Origin: Luminiphilus sp.
Lineage (GTDB): Bacteria; Pseudomonadota; Gammaproteobacteria; Pseudomonadales; Halieaceae
Length of the DNA: 47,036 nucleotides
Assembly (NCBI GenBank): GCA_028117185.1
Contig: JAOHHD010000009.1
Span: forward strand, 1 to 47,036
Reading direction: 5' to 3'
Part shown: one piece after another, positions 16,687 through 26,409 of the stretch
Numbering within the stretch: position 1 is the stretch's first letter
Layout of the letters: each line of letters begins with the position of its first letter
Program-made: the position numbers and the translations under genes
Notes under the pieces: generated by a model
Seen by the model: the letters and a program-made list of their open reading frames with translations, nothing else
What the model was told of the DNA's origin: nothing
Databases searched by the model: none

Positions 16687-17859
16687 CTAGCTTAGAACCC
16701 CTAATATCACCTCGCGATCGGCATCGGTCAAGTCCAGTTCTGCTAAAATTTGCGCAGTTTGTCCACCTACGGGTGGTAAATGCGTGTTTATCTGCGCCGG
16801 TTCTTGCAAAAAATGCACTGCAGTGCCGATATGATCATTGCCTTGCTCGTCTTGAAAGCGCATGCCTCGCTGCCAAACGTGCTCGGCATTCCAGGCTTCC
16901 TTAAGTGACACAACTGGACTCCAACAGATGTCTCGGCCCTCGAACCACGATTCCCATTCTAATCGAGAGCGCGTTCTAAACGTGTCGCGGAGAAAAGCGA
17001 TCGCTTCCCAATGGCCTTCGCCCGCGGGACCAGTCACTGCCTCTATGAAATCGGGCCTGTTCAGTCCCTCGAACAGCGCGGTGACAAACTTATGCTCGCC
17101 ACCACCGAGTGCCAGATACTGTGCATCGGCGGTCTCATAAACATTGAGCATGGCGTTGCCCCCATGCGTGCGCTCCTTTAACCGTTCAGGAGCCTGATCC
17201 CCCCCGAATACGGGTCCCATAATATTGGGACTTGCGGCTAGCACCGATTCAAACATGCTGATATCTACAAAATCCCCTTGGCCTGTCGTCTGTCGCCGGA
17301 GAAGGGCCATCAGAATGCCTGAGAGCGCCAGGTTGCTCGCCAGCATGTCGGCGATTGGCACGCCGATAATGGCAGGTCCGTCAGTCCCCTCAGGGGAGCG
17401 TGTGACATCCAATATGCCGGCTGCGGCGACCGTTGCGGTGTCGTGAGCCGGACGATCGCACCAGGGGCCGGTTTGTCCAAAGGCAGAAATTGAGCAGTAA
17501 ACGAGCCCCGGGTTGTCGGCAGACAAGGTGGCGTAATCGATGCCCAGTCTTGCGGCAACACCCGGGCGGAACGCCTCTACGACAACATCGGCAGTTTTTG
17601 CAAGCGCCAATAGCGCACGTTTACCTGCCTCCGTTTTTAAGTCGAGCGCAATACTCTGTTTGCCTCGCTGAGTATTGCGAAACATGACGGTCTGTCCACC
17701 TTGTTGCCACGGGAAAGCATCAGCTGATCGGGTGGGTTCTGGGGCTCGCGGGTTCTCTACCTTGATGATCCGAGCGCCATGGTCTGCCATGATCTGCGTC
17801 GCCGCTGGTCCCGGAAGGAATAGCGAAAGATCGACAACAGTGAGTCCCTCAAGCTTCAT
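16687..17859 (-). CDS. CaiB/BaiF family CoA-transferase (2)
   Basis: 390 residues from ATG 17859 (a TTG at 17874 would overlap the upstream gene by 7 bp). Class III CoA-transferase with N-terminal LEGLTVVDLSLFLPGPAAT, GARIIKVEN and FRPGVAARLGID segments. The catalytic aspartate is D171 in GVPIADMLASN. It directly follows CaiB-3 (stop at 17868) on the same strand, so translation is coupled. Tandem, diverged CaiB genes sometimes encode heteromeric transferases (for example benzylsuccinate CoA-transferase BbsEF), so these two may form one enzyme. Alternatively they act on different acids. Conserved glycines and Asp are intact in both. Confidence 0.88.
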   Translation of the reverse strand: MKLEGLTVVDLSLFLPGPAATQIMADHGARIIKVENPRAPEPTRSADAFPWQQGGQTVMFRNTQRGKQSIALDLKTEAGKRALLALAKTADVVVEAFRPGVAARLGIDYATLSADNPGLVYCSISAFGQTGPWCDRPAHDTATVAAAGILDVTRSPEGTDGPAIIGVPIADMLASNLALSGILMALLRRQTTGQGDFVDISMFESVLAASPNIMGPVFGGDQAPERLKERTHGGNAMLNVYETADAQYLALGGGEHKFVTALFEGLNRPDFIEAVTGPAGEGHWEAIAFLRDTFRTRSRLEWESWFEGRDICWSPVVSLKEAWNAEHVWQRGMRFQDEQGNDHIGTAVHFLQEPAQINTHLPPVGGQTAQILAELDLTDADREVILGVLS

Positions 17860-17867
17860 GGCCGCCG

Positions 17868-19061
17868 CTAGCAAGTGATGCCATCAGTGCTCAAGGCGGC
17901 CAGATCATCCTCAGATAACCCCAAAAGCTCGCCCAAGATCTCCGCGTTATGTTCGCCAATTTTGGCGCCAGGCCAGTCAGTGCGGCCGGGCGTCTCGCTG
18001 AGTTTGGGCATAATCGCCGGAATTTTTAGCGGCTCGCCGTCGATCTCGACCGTCTCAAACATGCCGCGGGCAATGTAGTGAGGATCCGTCATCATGTCTG
18101 CTACGCTGTAAATCGGCCCCACGGGCACTCGCGCCCCCTCCAGTTTGCTAATGATATCTGCCGCATTGTGGGCACTGCACCACTGCGCGAGCGCGTCATC
18201 AATGCGTTGCTCATGAATGACGCGACCCTGATTGTGTTTGAGCTCTGGGTCATTCGCCATATCCTCGCGACCTGCCTCAGTCATCAGTCTTTTGAAAATG
18301 GAGTCACCATTGCCGCCAATCACGACATATTTGCCGTCAGCGCAGGCGTAAGTATTGGTCGGTACGATACCCGTGATGGTGGTTCCTGAGGGCTCGCGGA
18401 TAACCCCTGCGCCATCATACTCCGGGACTAGACCTTCAAGCAGATTAAAGATCGACTCGTACAGCGCCACATCGACAACCTGACCTTTGCCGCTTTTATT
18501 GCGTTCAATAATGGCAAATGCAACACCGAGTGCCGCATGGATAGCGGCAACCGTGTCGCCCAGAGAGATATTGGGTCGGACAGGCGCTTTGCCCGGTTCG
18601 CCATTGATATACCGGAATCCACCATAGCCCTCGGTGACCGAGGCGTAGCCGGGCTTTTCCGAGAACGGTCCGGTTTGGCCATAGCCTGAAATACGCGCAT
18701 AAATGATACCTGGGTTAACGGCTTTGACCTGCTCTGGACCGAGTCCCCAGCCTTCCATCGCACCGGGTCGAAAGTTCTCGATGACCACGTCGGCTTTAGC
18801 CAGTAGGTCAAATGCGAGCTGCTGTCCTCGTTCGGACTTGAGGTCTAGCGTGACGCTTTTTTTGTTTCGCGCCAGAGAGTGGTACCACAGCGACATCCCA
18901 TTGCGGACTTCGCGCCATTGACGAATGGGGTCGCCGGTAGGAGGTTCCACTTTGATAACCTCAGCACCGAAGTACCCTAGCACTGTGCCTGCAAAGGGGC
19001 CTGCTAAGAGCTGGCCCAATTCAATGACTCTCAGACCTTCTAGTGGACGCGCTCCGGTCAT
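17868..19061 (-). CDS. CaiB/BaiF family CoA-transferase (3)
   Basis: 397 residues. N-terminal LEGLRVIELGQLLAGPFAG, GAEVIKVEPPTGDP and NFRPGAMEGWGLG segments are canonical. The catalytic aspartate is D169 in NISLGDTVAAIHA, and a second conserved block GQVVDVALYES follows. It is first in an operon with CaiB-2 and probably shares a transcript with it. An operator-like repeat lies 40 bp upstream of its ATG (19101-19114). This member resembles the formyl-CoA/succinyl-CoA transferase branch, but donor and acceptor cannot be assigned. Confidence 0.9.
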   Translation of the reverse strand: MTGARPLEGLRVIELGQLLAGPFAGTVLGYFGAEVIKVEPPTGDPIRQWREVRNGMSLWYHSLARNKKSVTLDLKSERGQQLAFDLLAKADVVIENFRPGAMEGWGLGPEQVKAVNPGIIYARISGYGQTGPFSEKPGYASVTEGYGGFRYINGEPGKAPVRPNISLGDTVAAIHAALGVAFAIIERNKSGKGQVVDVALYESIFNLLEGLVPEYDGAGVIREPSGTTITGIVPTNTYACADGKYVVIGGNGDSIFKRLMTEAGREDMANDPELKHNQGRVIHEQRIDDALAQWCSAHNAADIISKLEGARVPVGPIYSVADMMTDPHYIARGMFETVEIDGEPLKIPAIMPKLSETPGRTDWPGAKIGEHNAEILGELLGLSEDDLAALSTDGITC

Positions 19062-19100
19062 CTTCGGCTCCTTGGCATTTTGTTTTGATAATACGTATAG

Positions 19101-19114
19101 ATTGTACGGACATT
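19101..19114. promoter_or_regulatory. Operator-like inverted repeat, copy 5 (CaiB-3/CaiB-2 operon)
   Basis: ATTGT-ACGG-ACATT, 40 bp upstream of the CaiB-3 start, identical to copy 1 over 16 bases. It marks the right edge of the regulon. Confidence 0.6.
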
Positions 19115-19342
19115 TAATTTTAAAGGCTACGATGACAGCTCAGCCTGTCATCACTAGCCAATGTAGACGCGCTCAAGCCGCGCTTACTGCGGCCACATAA
19201 TGTTTCAGGGCATTGAGGCGGACACGCCAGCAACCGCCGAAAAACCCTATCGGGCAGATAGTCTGCAGTCAATGGGTGATCTCTCAAACAGCGCACCGAG
19301 AGAGTGGGGTGAAACGGGAGCGGTCCTTGACTGAGAAACCAG

Positions 19343-19371
19343 TTGCGGATGAGAACCATTCGTATTATTAT
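19343..19371 (+). promoter_or_regulatory. Probable promoter of the FecA-like receptor gene
   Basis: TTGCGG (19343-19348), 17 bases, TATTAT (19366-19371). The spacer and downstream bases are rich in GAGAA/ATTCT-like halves that resemble a degenerate Fur box (about 10 of 19 consensus positions), so iron control is possible but not shown. Confidence 0.45.
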
Positions 19372-19400
19372 TCTCAAATGACTTGGTTGAAGGTAATGAA

Positions 19401-21539
19401 ATGTCTCGCGCTGATGCAACAAAAACAATGATCCCCGCACTACTGGCTGGCTGGCTGATGGGCGCCTCTCACGGCATTGTCGCCGCAGAGCTAGAGGAGG
19501 TCACTATTATTGGCACGCAAGAATCGGTGAGAGATATCGCGGGTACGGGCGCTATTATTGGATCAGCACAGATTCGTGATGAGTTGGCCACAGATGTGAA
19601 TCAACTGCTTAAAACGATTCCCGGAACCTATATTCGAGAGGAAGACGGCTACGGCTTGCGACCTAATATTGGTATTCGCGGTGCAACATCTGAGCGCTCA
19701 GCAAAAATCACGCTGATGGAAGACGGCGTTTTGATCGCCCCAGCGCCTTATGCAGCCCCAGCGGCGTACTATTTTCCAACGTTGTCGCGCATGCATGCGG
19801 TGGAAGTGCTGAAGGGCGCATCGCAACTCCGATATGGTCCACAAACGACGGGAGGGGTGGTTAATTTAGTCTCGACGCCAACCCCCGATAATGCGAGTGG
19901 ACGCGTGCAATTTGTTTACGGCCAGGATAATCAGGCAGATATTCTCGCCAGTTATGGGGGGCAAGTCGGTTCGCTTAGATTTAGCTTGGAGACCGCGCAG
20001 CGATCGGGTGACGGTTTTAAAACCATTGATCGATCTCATCGGGATGCGGGTTACGAAATAGAAGATTACGTGGCTAAATTATCTTGGCAGGGCGCCGTCC
20101 ACGCGCTGCGTTTCAAAGCGCAATACTCAGATGAAAAATCAGATGAAACCTATCTGGGCCTCACCGATGTCGATTTCGGGCACTCTCCAGATCGTCGCTA
20201 CGGGCTCTCAACGCCAGATCAAATGACTAACGAACACAAGGGATTTAGCGTGGCATGGGACTGGCAGCTTGCAACGGACGCGGCGCTCACCACCACCGTT
20301 TATCGAAATGAATTTCATCGCGACTGGTTCAAACTGTCGGGTGGAGGGGAGCTGGTATCAGCAGCGAATGAGGGCGATTTGAATGCGCAGGCGGTGCTTG
20401 ATGGCGAGCAAGATAGCTTGGGTCTCTCTTATAAACACAACAATCGCCGCTATATTTCAGAGGGTCTGCAGACAAATTTAGCTTGGGATATCGGGTCACA
20501 CTCACTATCGCTAGGTGCGCGTTACCATCAGGACGAAGTGGATCGATTACAGCCCACTGAAAAATACGATCAGGTCAGTGGGGACCTACTCTATCGCAGT
20601 ACGACAAACCCCAGCTCGAGTAACAATCGGGTACAGGAAGCTGATGCCTTAGCACTGTGGATCACGGATGCATGGACGATAAATGATGCGCTGCGACTTG
20701 ATCTGGCATTGCGTCACGAGAGGATTGATACTGCTGAGGTGCGATACGCTGATCTGAGTCGAGTCAATATCGCGTCTCGGCGCGACAACGACGTGAGCAT
20801 TTGGTTACCCGGATTGGCCGCGCTCTATCAGATAACTGAGCAATGGTCTGTATTGGCGGGTGTTCATCGTGGCTTTTCACCGCTTGGTGGCAGTGCCAAA
20901 TCGACCGAGAGGCCCGAGACGAGCGTTAACTATGAAATGGGCCTGCGCTATGACGGCGCGTGGTTTGCGGAAGTGGTCGGCTTTTACAGCGATTTTTCAA
21001 ATAAAGGCGAGAGCTGTTCAAATTCTCAGCCTTGTTCAAATGGCGCTGTTGACGGCACTTTTGTCACTGGCGAGGCTGTGATTGCTGGCGTTGAATTGCA
21101 ACTGGGCCATGTTTTTGAAACCGGTGATATCGCATGGCCCATCTCGTTGGCGTATACCTACTCTAAGGCAGAGGCAAGCCGCGATAGCACTCAGAGCGGT
21201 GTGCTTGACGGAGATAAGCTGGCGTCGGTCCCTGAAAACACCATGAGCCTTCGCCTGGGTGCCCAAGTGGGTGCTCGTTGGGACAGTTATGCGGTGGTGA
21301 AATATATCGATAGCATGTGCGTCAAGGCGAGCTGCAATCGTCAGGCTTCGCCCTTTGGAGAGACGAAGGACTTTGTCGTCATCGATCTAGGTAGTCGCTA
21401 TGCTTTCACCGAGACGCTATCGGCGTTCGTGAAGTTGGAGAACGCCTTGGATGAACGCGCTATTGTCTCTAGACAGCCCGATGGTGCGCGTCCCAATAAG
21501 CCTCGTACGGCATTGGTTGGCGTTGAGTGGATGTTCTGA
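19401..21539 (+). CDS. TonB-dependent receptor, FecA/siderophore-like
   Basis: 712 residues from ATG 19401 (the frame extends to a TTG at 19383, but GAAGGT sits correctly for 19401). A signal peptide of about 29 residues (GIVAA-E) is followed by a TonB box-like LEEVTIIGT, a plug domain (LLKTIPGTYIREEDGYGLRPNIGIRG, cut here as LLKTIPGTY then RPNIGIRG), EVLKGASQLRYGPQTTGGVVN, and a barrel ending in a C-terminal aromatic residue (VEWMF). The plug resembles the FecA/iron-chelate group. Two disulfide-like Cys pairs are in extracellular-loop positions (ESCSNSQPCSN; SMCVKASC). The gene is monocistronic with a possible Fur-like promoter. Ferric chelate uptake is the best guess. Confidence 0.88.
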   Translation: MSRADATKTMIPALLAGWLMGASHGIVAAELEEVTIIGTQESVRDIAGTGAIIGSAQIRDELATDVNQLLKTIPGTYIREEDGYGLRPNIGIRGATSERSAKITLMEDGVLIAPAPYAAPAAYYFPTLSRMHAVEVLKGASQLRYGPQTTGGVVNLVSTPTPDNASGRVQFVYGQDNQADILASYGGQVGSLRFSLETAQRSGDGFKTIDRSHRDAGYEIEDYVAKLSWQGAVHALRFKAQYSDEKSDETYLGLTDVDFGHSPDRRYGLSTPDQMTNEHKGFSVAWDWQLATDAALTTTVYRNEFHRDWFKLSGGGELVSAANEGDLNAQAVLDGEQDSLGLSYKHNNRRYISEGLQTNLAWDIGSHSLSLGARYHQDEVDRLQPTEKYDQVSGDLLYRSTTNPSSSNNRVQEADALALWITDAWTINDALRLDLALRHERIDTAEVRYADLSRVNIASRRDNDVSIWLPGLAALYQITEQWSVLAGVHRGFSPLGGSAKSTERPETSVNYEMGLRYDGAWFAEVVGFYSDFSNKGESCSNSQPCSNGAVDGTFVTGEAVIAGVELQLGHVFETGDIAWPISLAYTYSKAEASRDSTQSGVLDGDKLASVPENTMSLRLGAQVGARWDSYAVVKYIDSMCVKASCNRQASPFGETKDFVVIDLGSRYAFTETLSAFVKLENALDERAIVSRQPDGARPNKPRTALVGVEWMF

Positions 21540-21634
21540 TCTTGGCAGTTTAAGCGGCAGACGTGCCACCTTAAAGCGCCGACTGATTGAAAGCGCCGAC
21601 TGATTGGATTAATGCAGCTGAGCTAATGGGCCTA

Positions 21635-22138
21635 TTAGTCTGCGGCATAGCGTATCGAGACCAAGTACCAATCATCGATGCCATCAGGGGTCTCTAGTGG
21701 AATATCGGCGCCGGCTTTCTTACCCAATAGCGCGCGACCCATGGGCGAGTCACAGGAGATTTTGCGCCGGCTGACATCAAATTCGTCTGGTCCAACGATG
21801 TGCCACTCCTGTTGCGTGCCCGCTTCATCTTCTACCGTTACCCAAGCGCCAAACCAGACCGTGTGTGGGTCTCCAAGCGGTTCTGCCACGACCTGAATGA
21901 CTTCCAGTCGTTTCCGCAAAAAGCGCACTCGCGCGTCAATTTCGCGCAACCGCTTCTTCCCATAGATGTAGTCGCCATTTTCAGAACGATCGCCATTAGC
22001 CGCGGCCGCGCTCACTGTCTTGGTGACCTCGGGTCGCTCTACCTTCCACAAAGCGTGTAATTCGGCCCGCAGCAACGCCTCGCCCTCTGGCGTGATGTAG
22101 GGTGATCCGTGTGCGCGGGGCGGTCGATATCTACTCAT
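21635..22138 (-). CDS. greB: Transcription elongation factor GreB
   Basis: 167 residues from ATG 22138. GreB rescues backtracked RNA polymerase by stimulating transcript cleavage through its N-terminal coiled coil. The GreA/GreB signature is present (AAANGDRSENGDYIYGKKR, with the acidic tip residues D and E in the coiled-coil turn), followed by the FKBP-like C-terminal domain. The N-terminal MSRYRPPRAHGSPYIT is GreB-type rather than GreA. A frame extended to 22393 is a non-coding extension running over the divergent M23 gene. Confidence 0.95.
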   Translation of the reverse strand: MSRYRPPRAHGSPYITPEGEALLRAELHALWKVERPEVTKTVSAAAANGDRSENGDYIYGKKRLREIDARVRFLRKRLEVIQVVAEPLGDPHTVWFGAWVTVEDEAGTQQEWHIVGPDEFDVSRRKISCDSPMGRALLGKKAGADIPLETPDGIDDWYLVSIRYAAD

Positions 22139-22283
22139 GGGGCGAGTGTAAAACGCGGCGGCGACATTGGGAAAGATCGGGCGGGGGAGAGTTGGCTGTA
22201 TTCCCAAAGGCGCAAGCCTTGGGTAACGTGGACGGCCCCGCTGACTTAACATGTTGTGCACAAAGTGAGAGGGAAGAGACCCC

Positions 22284-23132
22284 ATGAAACACATGCCGAT
22301 AGCCAAGGGACTCCTTAAAAGTGTGATGACATGTATTGGCGTCCTTTGCTCGCTAGTAGCATCAGCTGACACATGCGTCTCGCTGCAGGGCAATGCCGTT
22401 CAAGGTGGGCTGCTGTGGGGGCAAGCGTTAACTGCCACCGAAATACGGTTGGCTGACCAGCGTGTACCTATTTTACCCGGGGGATACTTTGTACTGGGGT
22501 TGGGTCGTGATATGCCTGAGGTCAACACGCTGTTGGTGATAACGGAGCACACCTGCCAGCAGGAAATCGTCGTCACACAACGCGAGTATGCGTTGCAGCG
22601 CGTGACGGGCGTGCCACAACAAACGGTGACACCAAGCGAGGAACAGCTTGCCCGGACTCGCGCCGAACGGGCGCGGGTGCGGGAGGCCAAGAGCCGTCGG
22701 ATTGAGCGTGCGGATGGACTTGAGGGGCTGCGACGAGGGTTTATCTGGCCCGTCACTGGTCCGATCAGCGGTGTTTATGGCAGCCAGCGCATTTATAACG
22801 GGACGCCGGGGTCACCCCATTATGGCGTCGATATTGCCCGGCCTGTCGGCACGCTAGTCTCGGCACCAGCCGCAGGAGAGGTGACATTAGCGGAATCTGA
22901 TCTTTTTTATTCCGGCGGCACGGTAATCATCGATCACGGCTATGGTCTATCGTCTTCATTTTTACACCTGAGTCAGGTGTCTGTCGCCGTCGGCGACCGC
23001 TTGATGGCTGGCGATCTGGTGGGGGCGGTGGGCGCGACAGGTAGGGCGACAGGAGCGCACCTCGATTGGCGAATGAGCTGGTTTAATTATCGGATAGACC
23101 CTCAATTATTAGTCCCCCCTATGCCAGATTGA
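22284..23132 (+). CDS. M23 (LytM) family peptidoglycan endopeptidase
   Basis: 282 residues. A signal peptide (cleavage about residue 28, VASA-D), an N-terminal beta-rich region, a basic charged linker rich in Arg (about 120-150), then a C-terminal LytM domain. The first zinc motif is H-x3-D (HYGVDIA), a central His is in SSFLHLSQV, and the last motif is GAHLDWRM, where many family members have H-L-H. This HLDW variant with the following WFNYRIDPQLL occurs in a gammaproteobacterial subgroup as far as I recall. The protein should act in the periplasm on peptide cross-links. It is divergent from greB and followed by the Trm112-like gene. Confidence 0.88.
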   Translation: MKHMPIAKGLLKSVMTCIGVLCSLVASADTCVSLQGNAVQGGLLWGQALTATEIRLADQRVPILPGGYFVLGLGRDMPEVNTLLVITEHTCQQEIVVTQREYALQRVTGVPQQTVTPSEEQLARTRAERARVREAKSRRIERADGLEGLRRGFIWPVTGPISGVYGSQRIYNGTPGSPHYGVDIARPVGTLVSAPAAGEVTLAESDLFYSGGTVIIDHGYGLSSSFLHLSQVSVAVGDRLMAGDLVGAVGATGRATGAHLDWRMSWFNYRIDPQLLVPPMPD

Positions 23133-23189
23133 TCGATGCTCTTCATCGCCTGAGGGCTTATACTCTTGTTTTTGTTCCGGGGGTTTTCA

Positions 23190-23375
23190 GTGCTAGATCC
23201 TAAATTGCTCAGCGTGCTCGTCTGCCCAGTCAGCAAAGCGCCTCTCGTGTACGACGAGGAAAAACAAGAATTGTTGTGTAAGGCGAGTGGGCTGGCATAC
23301 CCCGTGCGCGATGGCATTCCTGTGATGCTTGAGGAAGAAGCGCGCGCACTCACCACCGACGAAAAACTCGACTGA
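23190..23375 (+). CDS. Trm112-family small zinc-ribbon-like protein (YcaR-like)
   Basis: 61 residues from GTG 23190, preceded by a GGGGG-type ribosome site; the upstream TTG frame is rejected. Trm112/YcaR signature: [14 protein letters not shown], an ELLCKASG turn, then [17 protein letters not shown]. Only two of the cysteines that would bind zinc are present (CPV and LLC), as in E. coli YcaR. The family acts as a methyltransferase partner in eukaryotes and archaea; the bacterial role is not settled. It is immediately upstream of the HIT gene (10-bp gap). Confidence 0.88.
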   Translation: MLDPKLLSVLVCPVSKAPLVYDEEKQELLCKASGLAYPVRDGIPVMLEEEARALTTDEKLD

Positions 23376-23385
23376 GTACAGAGCC

Positions 23386-23742
23386 ATGGCGGATACCATT
23401 TTTGGGAAAATCACACGGGGAGAGATCCCCTCTGAGTTCATCTATGAGGATGAACACTGCGTGGTCATTCGCGATATTAACCCTCAGGCGCCAACACACG
23501 TTTTGGTGATACCCCGCCAGCCCATCCCTAAATTAGTTGACGCTGACCCCGAGGATCAGGCGTTGCTGGGCCACTTGTTGTTGGTGGCCGGTAGGGTGGC
23601 TAATGATTTGGGAGTGGGCGAGGGGTTCCGCTTGGTCATCAACAATGGTGAAGGGGGTGGCCAGACTGTTTTCCATCTTCATTTACACATTCTTGCCGGC
23701 CGCTCAATGGGAGAGGGTGAACTCTCCGCACAGCTTGCCTAA
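23386..23742 (+). CDS. HIT family (HINT-like) purine nucleoside phosphoramidase
   Basis: 118 residues from ATG 23386. The N-terminal DTIFGKITRGEIPSE and the catalytic histidine triad QTVFHLHLHIL near the C terminus are diagnostic of the HINT branch, which hydrolyses adenosine 5'-phosphoramidates. Length matches E. coli HinT (about 119). It lies 10 bp after the Trm112-like gene and 45 bp before alaS, so the three are probably one transcription unit. Confidence 0.93.
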   Translation: MADTIFGKITRGEIPSEFIYEDEHCVVIRDINPQAPTHVLVIPRQPIPKLVDADPEDQALLGHLLLVAGRVANDLGVGEGFRLVINNGEGGGQTVFHLHLHILAGRSMGEGELSAQLA

Positions 23743-23787
23743 GTATCGGTCACCGCGCCGATACGCTAACGAATCAGAGAAAACCGC

Positions 23788-26388
23788 ATGAAAACTGCCG
23801 ATATTCGCGAAGCCTTCCTGAGCTATTTTGAGGCGCAGGGCCACACGAGAGTAACGTCTAGTTCATTGGTCCCTGCAGATGACCCCACACTGTTGTTCAC
23901 CAATGCGGGCATGAACCAGTTCAAAGACACCTTTTTGGGTATTGAGCAGCGCCCTTATCAGCGTGCTGTGACGGCTCAGAAATGTGTGCGTGCCGGTGGC
24001 AAGCACAACGATTTAGAAAATGTAGGGTACACCGCGCGACATCACACTTTCTTTGAGATGCTCGGAAACTTCAGCTTTGGCGATTACTTCAAGCGCGAGG
24101 CGATTCGTTATGGCTGGGAGTTTCTGACCCAAACCTTAGGGCTGCCGGCTGAGCGATTATGGGTAACCGTTCACATCAGCGACGATGAAGCGGCACAAAT
24201 TTGGGTCGATGAAATTGGGGTGGATCCCGCCAGACTATCGCGCCTCGATGAGGATAACTTTTGGCAGATGGGTGATACCGGCCCGTGTGGTCCCTGCTCG
24301 GAAATTTTTTACGATCATGGACCAGAAGTGCCCGGTGGGCCGCCCGGCAGCGACGACGATGATCTTGATCGCTATATCGAGATCTGGAATCTCGTCTTCA
24401 TGCAATACAACCGCGATGCTCAGGGTAACTTGAACCCGCTACCGGCACCTTCGGTGGATACAGGGATGGGCCTCGAGCGCATCGCCGCAGTAATGCAGGG
24501 CGTCCATTCCAATTACGACATTGACCTCTTTCAGGCGCTAATCGGCGCGGTAGCCTCTCAGCTGCGCACCGCGGACGCGGCCAATAAGTCACTCCGTGTG
24601 ATAGCGGATCATCTGCGCTCTAGTGCGTTTTTGATTGCTGACGGTGTACTGCCGGGTAATGAGGGTCGGGGTTATGTGCTACGCCGTATTATTCGGCGCG
24701 CTATTCGCCACGGTAATAAGCTCGGTGCGAAGGCGCCTTTTTTCGCGGCGCTGGTTCCGGAGTTGGTTGAACAAATGGGGTCTGCCTATCCGCAATTAAT
24801 AGAACATCAGTCGACGATTACAGCAGCGCTAGACGCTGAAGAAGCACAATTTGCGCGTACACTCGACAATGGTATGGCGATACTGGAAGAGGCGCTGCAC
24901 ACCGTCGCGGAAAGCACGATACCCGGCGACGTCATTTTCAAGCTTTATGATACTTATGGTTTCCCAGTCGACCTGACGAATGATATTGCGCGAGAGCGAG
25001 GGCTGACACTCGACTTTGCGGGTTATGAGGCCGCGATGGCGACGCAGCGGCAACGCTCACAAGACAGCGCTGGATTCAAAGTGGACTATAGCCAATCAGT
25101 TAGTATTGAAGGGGAAACAGACTTTCTGGGCTATGACGTCGACGAGGCTGATGGCACCGTACTGGCGATTGTGGTCGAGGGCGAATCCGTAAATGCCCTC
25201 GGTATGGATCAGACGGGGGTTGTGATTCTCGACCGCACGCCTTTTTACGGTGAGAGCGGCGGGCAGGTAGGTGACTGTGGTCATTTGAGCAGTGCAAGTG
25301 CGACCGCTGACGTGACAGACACCACAAAGGCGCAGAGTCATCACTTGCACCACCTCACAGTCACCCAAGGGACGTTGACTGTCGGCGACCAGGTTCACGC
25401 CAGCATCGATGCGGATCTCCGCAATCGAACACGCCTCAACCACTCTGCTACGCACCTGCTCCATGAGGCCTTGCGTCGCGAGTTAGGTGATCACATTCTA
25501 CAAAAAGGCTCGCTGGTGGATTCTCAGCGTCTGCGGTTTGATTTTTCGCACGGAGAGCCTGTGTCGAGCGAAACGCTCGCCAACGTAACGCAAATGGTCA
25601 ATGAGCAAATCCGCAAGAATGCCGCGGTGTCGACTGAGATCATGTCGATGGATGCGGCCGTCGAGGCGGGTGCAATGGCGTTGTTTGGCGAAAAATACGG
25701 TGACCAAGTGCGCGTATTGACCATGGGCTCAGAAAACTTTTCTGTAGAGCTTTGCGGCGGCACCCATGTGTCGCGCACGGGTGATATTGGATTATTTTGG
25801 GTAACGGCTGAATCAGGCGTTGCTAGTGGTGTTCGACGTATTGAAGCGGTGACAGGAAGTGCTGCGTTGGCCGCCTTTACCTCCCTAACAACGCAAATGC
25901 AGCAGGTCTGCAGCGTCCTTAAGGCGTCACCCGACACGCTGGCGACTAAGGTTGAGTCTTTGCGTTCCGAGGTGCGAGATCTGGAGAAAGAAGCGGCCAA
26001 ATTGCGTCAAAAATTAGCGACTTCCTCTGGTGGCGATTTAACCCAAGACGCAGTAGAGGTAAGCGGTATCAAAGTGCTGGCTTCGCAGCTTGAGGGGGCC
26101 ACGGTAGCAACGCTGCGGGATACGCTTGATCAATGCAAAAACAAACTGGGGACGGGCGTCATTTTATTGGCCGCGGTGGACGAAGGGAAAATCACTTTGG
26201 TTGCGGGAGTCACCTCCGACGCAACGGACCGTATCAAGGCGGGCGACGTGATCAAGCATTTTGCCAACCAACTCGGTGGTAAAGGGGGCGGGCGGCCTGA
26301 CATGGCTCAGGGGGGTGGATCCGATGTGGCCGCTTTGCCCGACGTGCTGGCATCTTTTCCAGCGTGGATAGCAACCCAACTCAGCTGA
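23788..26388 (+). CDS. alaS: Alanine-tRNA ligase
   Basis: Full-length 866-residue AlaRS. Class II catalytic core at the N terminus ([36 protein letters not shown] at about 226). The editing domain has HSATH at about 551 and the C-x3-H of CGGTH at about 656. A coiled-coil region (about 705-745) and the DHH-linked C-Ala domain ending in [11 protein letters not shown] follow. All zinc and editing residues are intact. In related gammaproteobacteria alaS is followed directly by lysC and csrA; here an oppositely oriented acyl-CoA synthetase gene separates them. Confidence 0.98.
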   Translation: MKTADIREAFLSYFEAQGHTRVTSSSLVPADDPTLLFTNAGMNQFKDTFLGIEQRPYQRAVTAQKCVRAGGKHNDLENVGYTARHHTFFEMLGNFSFGDYFKREAIRYGWEFLTQTLGLPAERLWVTVHISDDEAAQIWVDEIGVDPARLSRLDEDNFWQMGDTGPCGPCSEIFYDHGPEVPGGPPGSDDDDLDRYIEIWNLVFMQYNRDAQGNLNPLPAPSVDTGMGLERIAAVMQGVHSNYDIDLFQALIGAVASQLRTADAANKSLRVIADHLRSSAFLIADGVLPGNEGRGYVLRRIIRRAIRHGNKLGAKAPFFAALVPELVEQMGSAYPQLIEHQSTITAALDAEEAQFARTLDNGMAILEEALHTVAESTIPGDVIFKLYDTYGFPVDLTNDIARERGLTLDFAGYEAAMATQRQRSQDSAGFKVDYSQSVSIEGETDFLGYDVDEADGTVLAIVVEGESVNALGMDQTGVVILDRTPFYGESGGQVGDCGHLSSASATADVTDTTKAQSHHLHHLTVTQGTLTVGDQVHASIDADLRNRTRLNHSATHLLHEALRRELGDHILQKGSLVDSQRLRFDFSHGEPVSSETLANVTQMVNEQIRKNAAVSTEIMSMDAAVEAGAMALFGEKYGDQVRVLTMGSENFSVELCGGTHVSRTGDIGLFWVTAESGVASGVRRIEAVTGSAALAAFTSLTTQMQQVCSVLKASPDTLATKVESLRSEVRDLEKEAAKLRQKLATSSGGDLTQDAVEVSGIKVLASQLEGATVATLRDTLDQCKNKLGTGVILLAAVDEGKITLVAGVTSDATDRIKAGDVIKHFANQLGGKGGGRPDMAQGGGSDVAALPDVLASFPAWIATQLS

Positions 26389-26409
26389 TAGCGTTCGCGA
26401 GTGGATCGG

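Noticed and set aside
22254..22263. TTGTGCACAA palindrome before the M23 gene
   Set aside because: Single copy, no relation to the five-copy operator; a ten-base palindrome can be chance.
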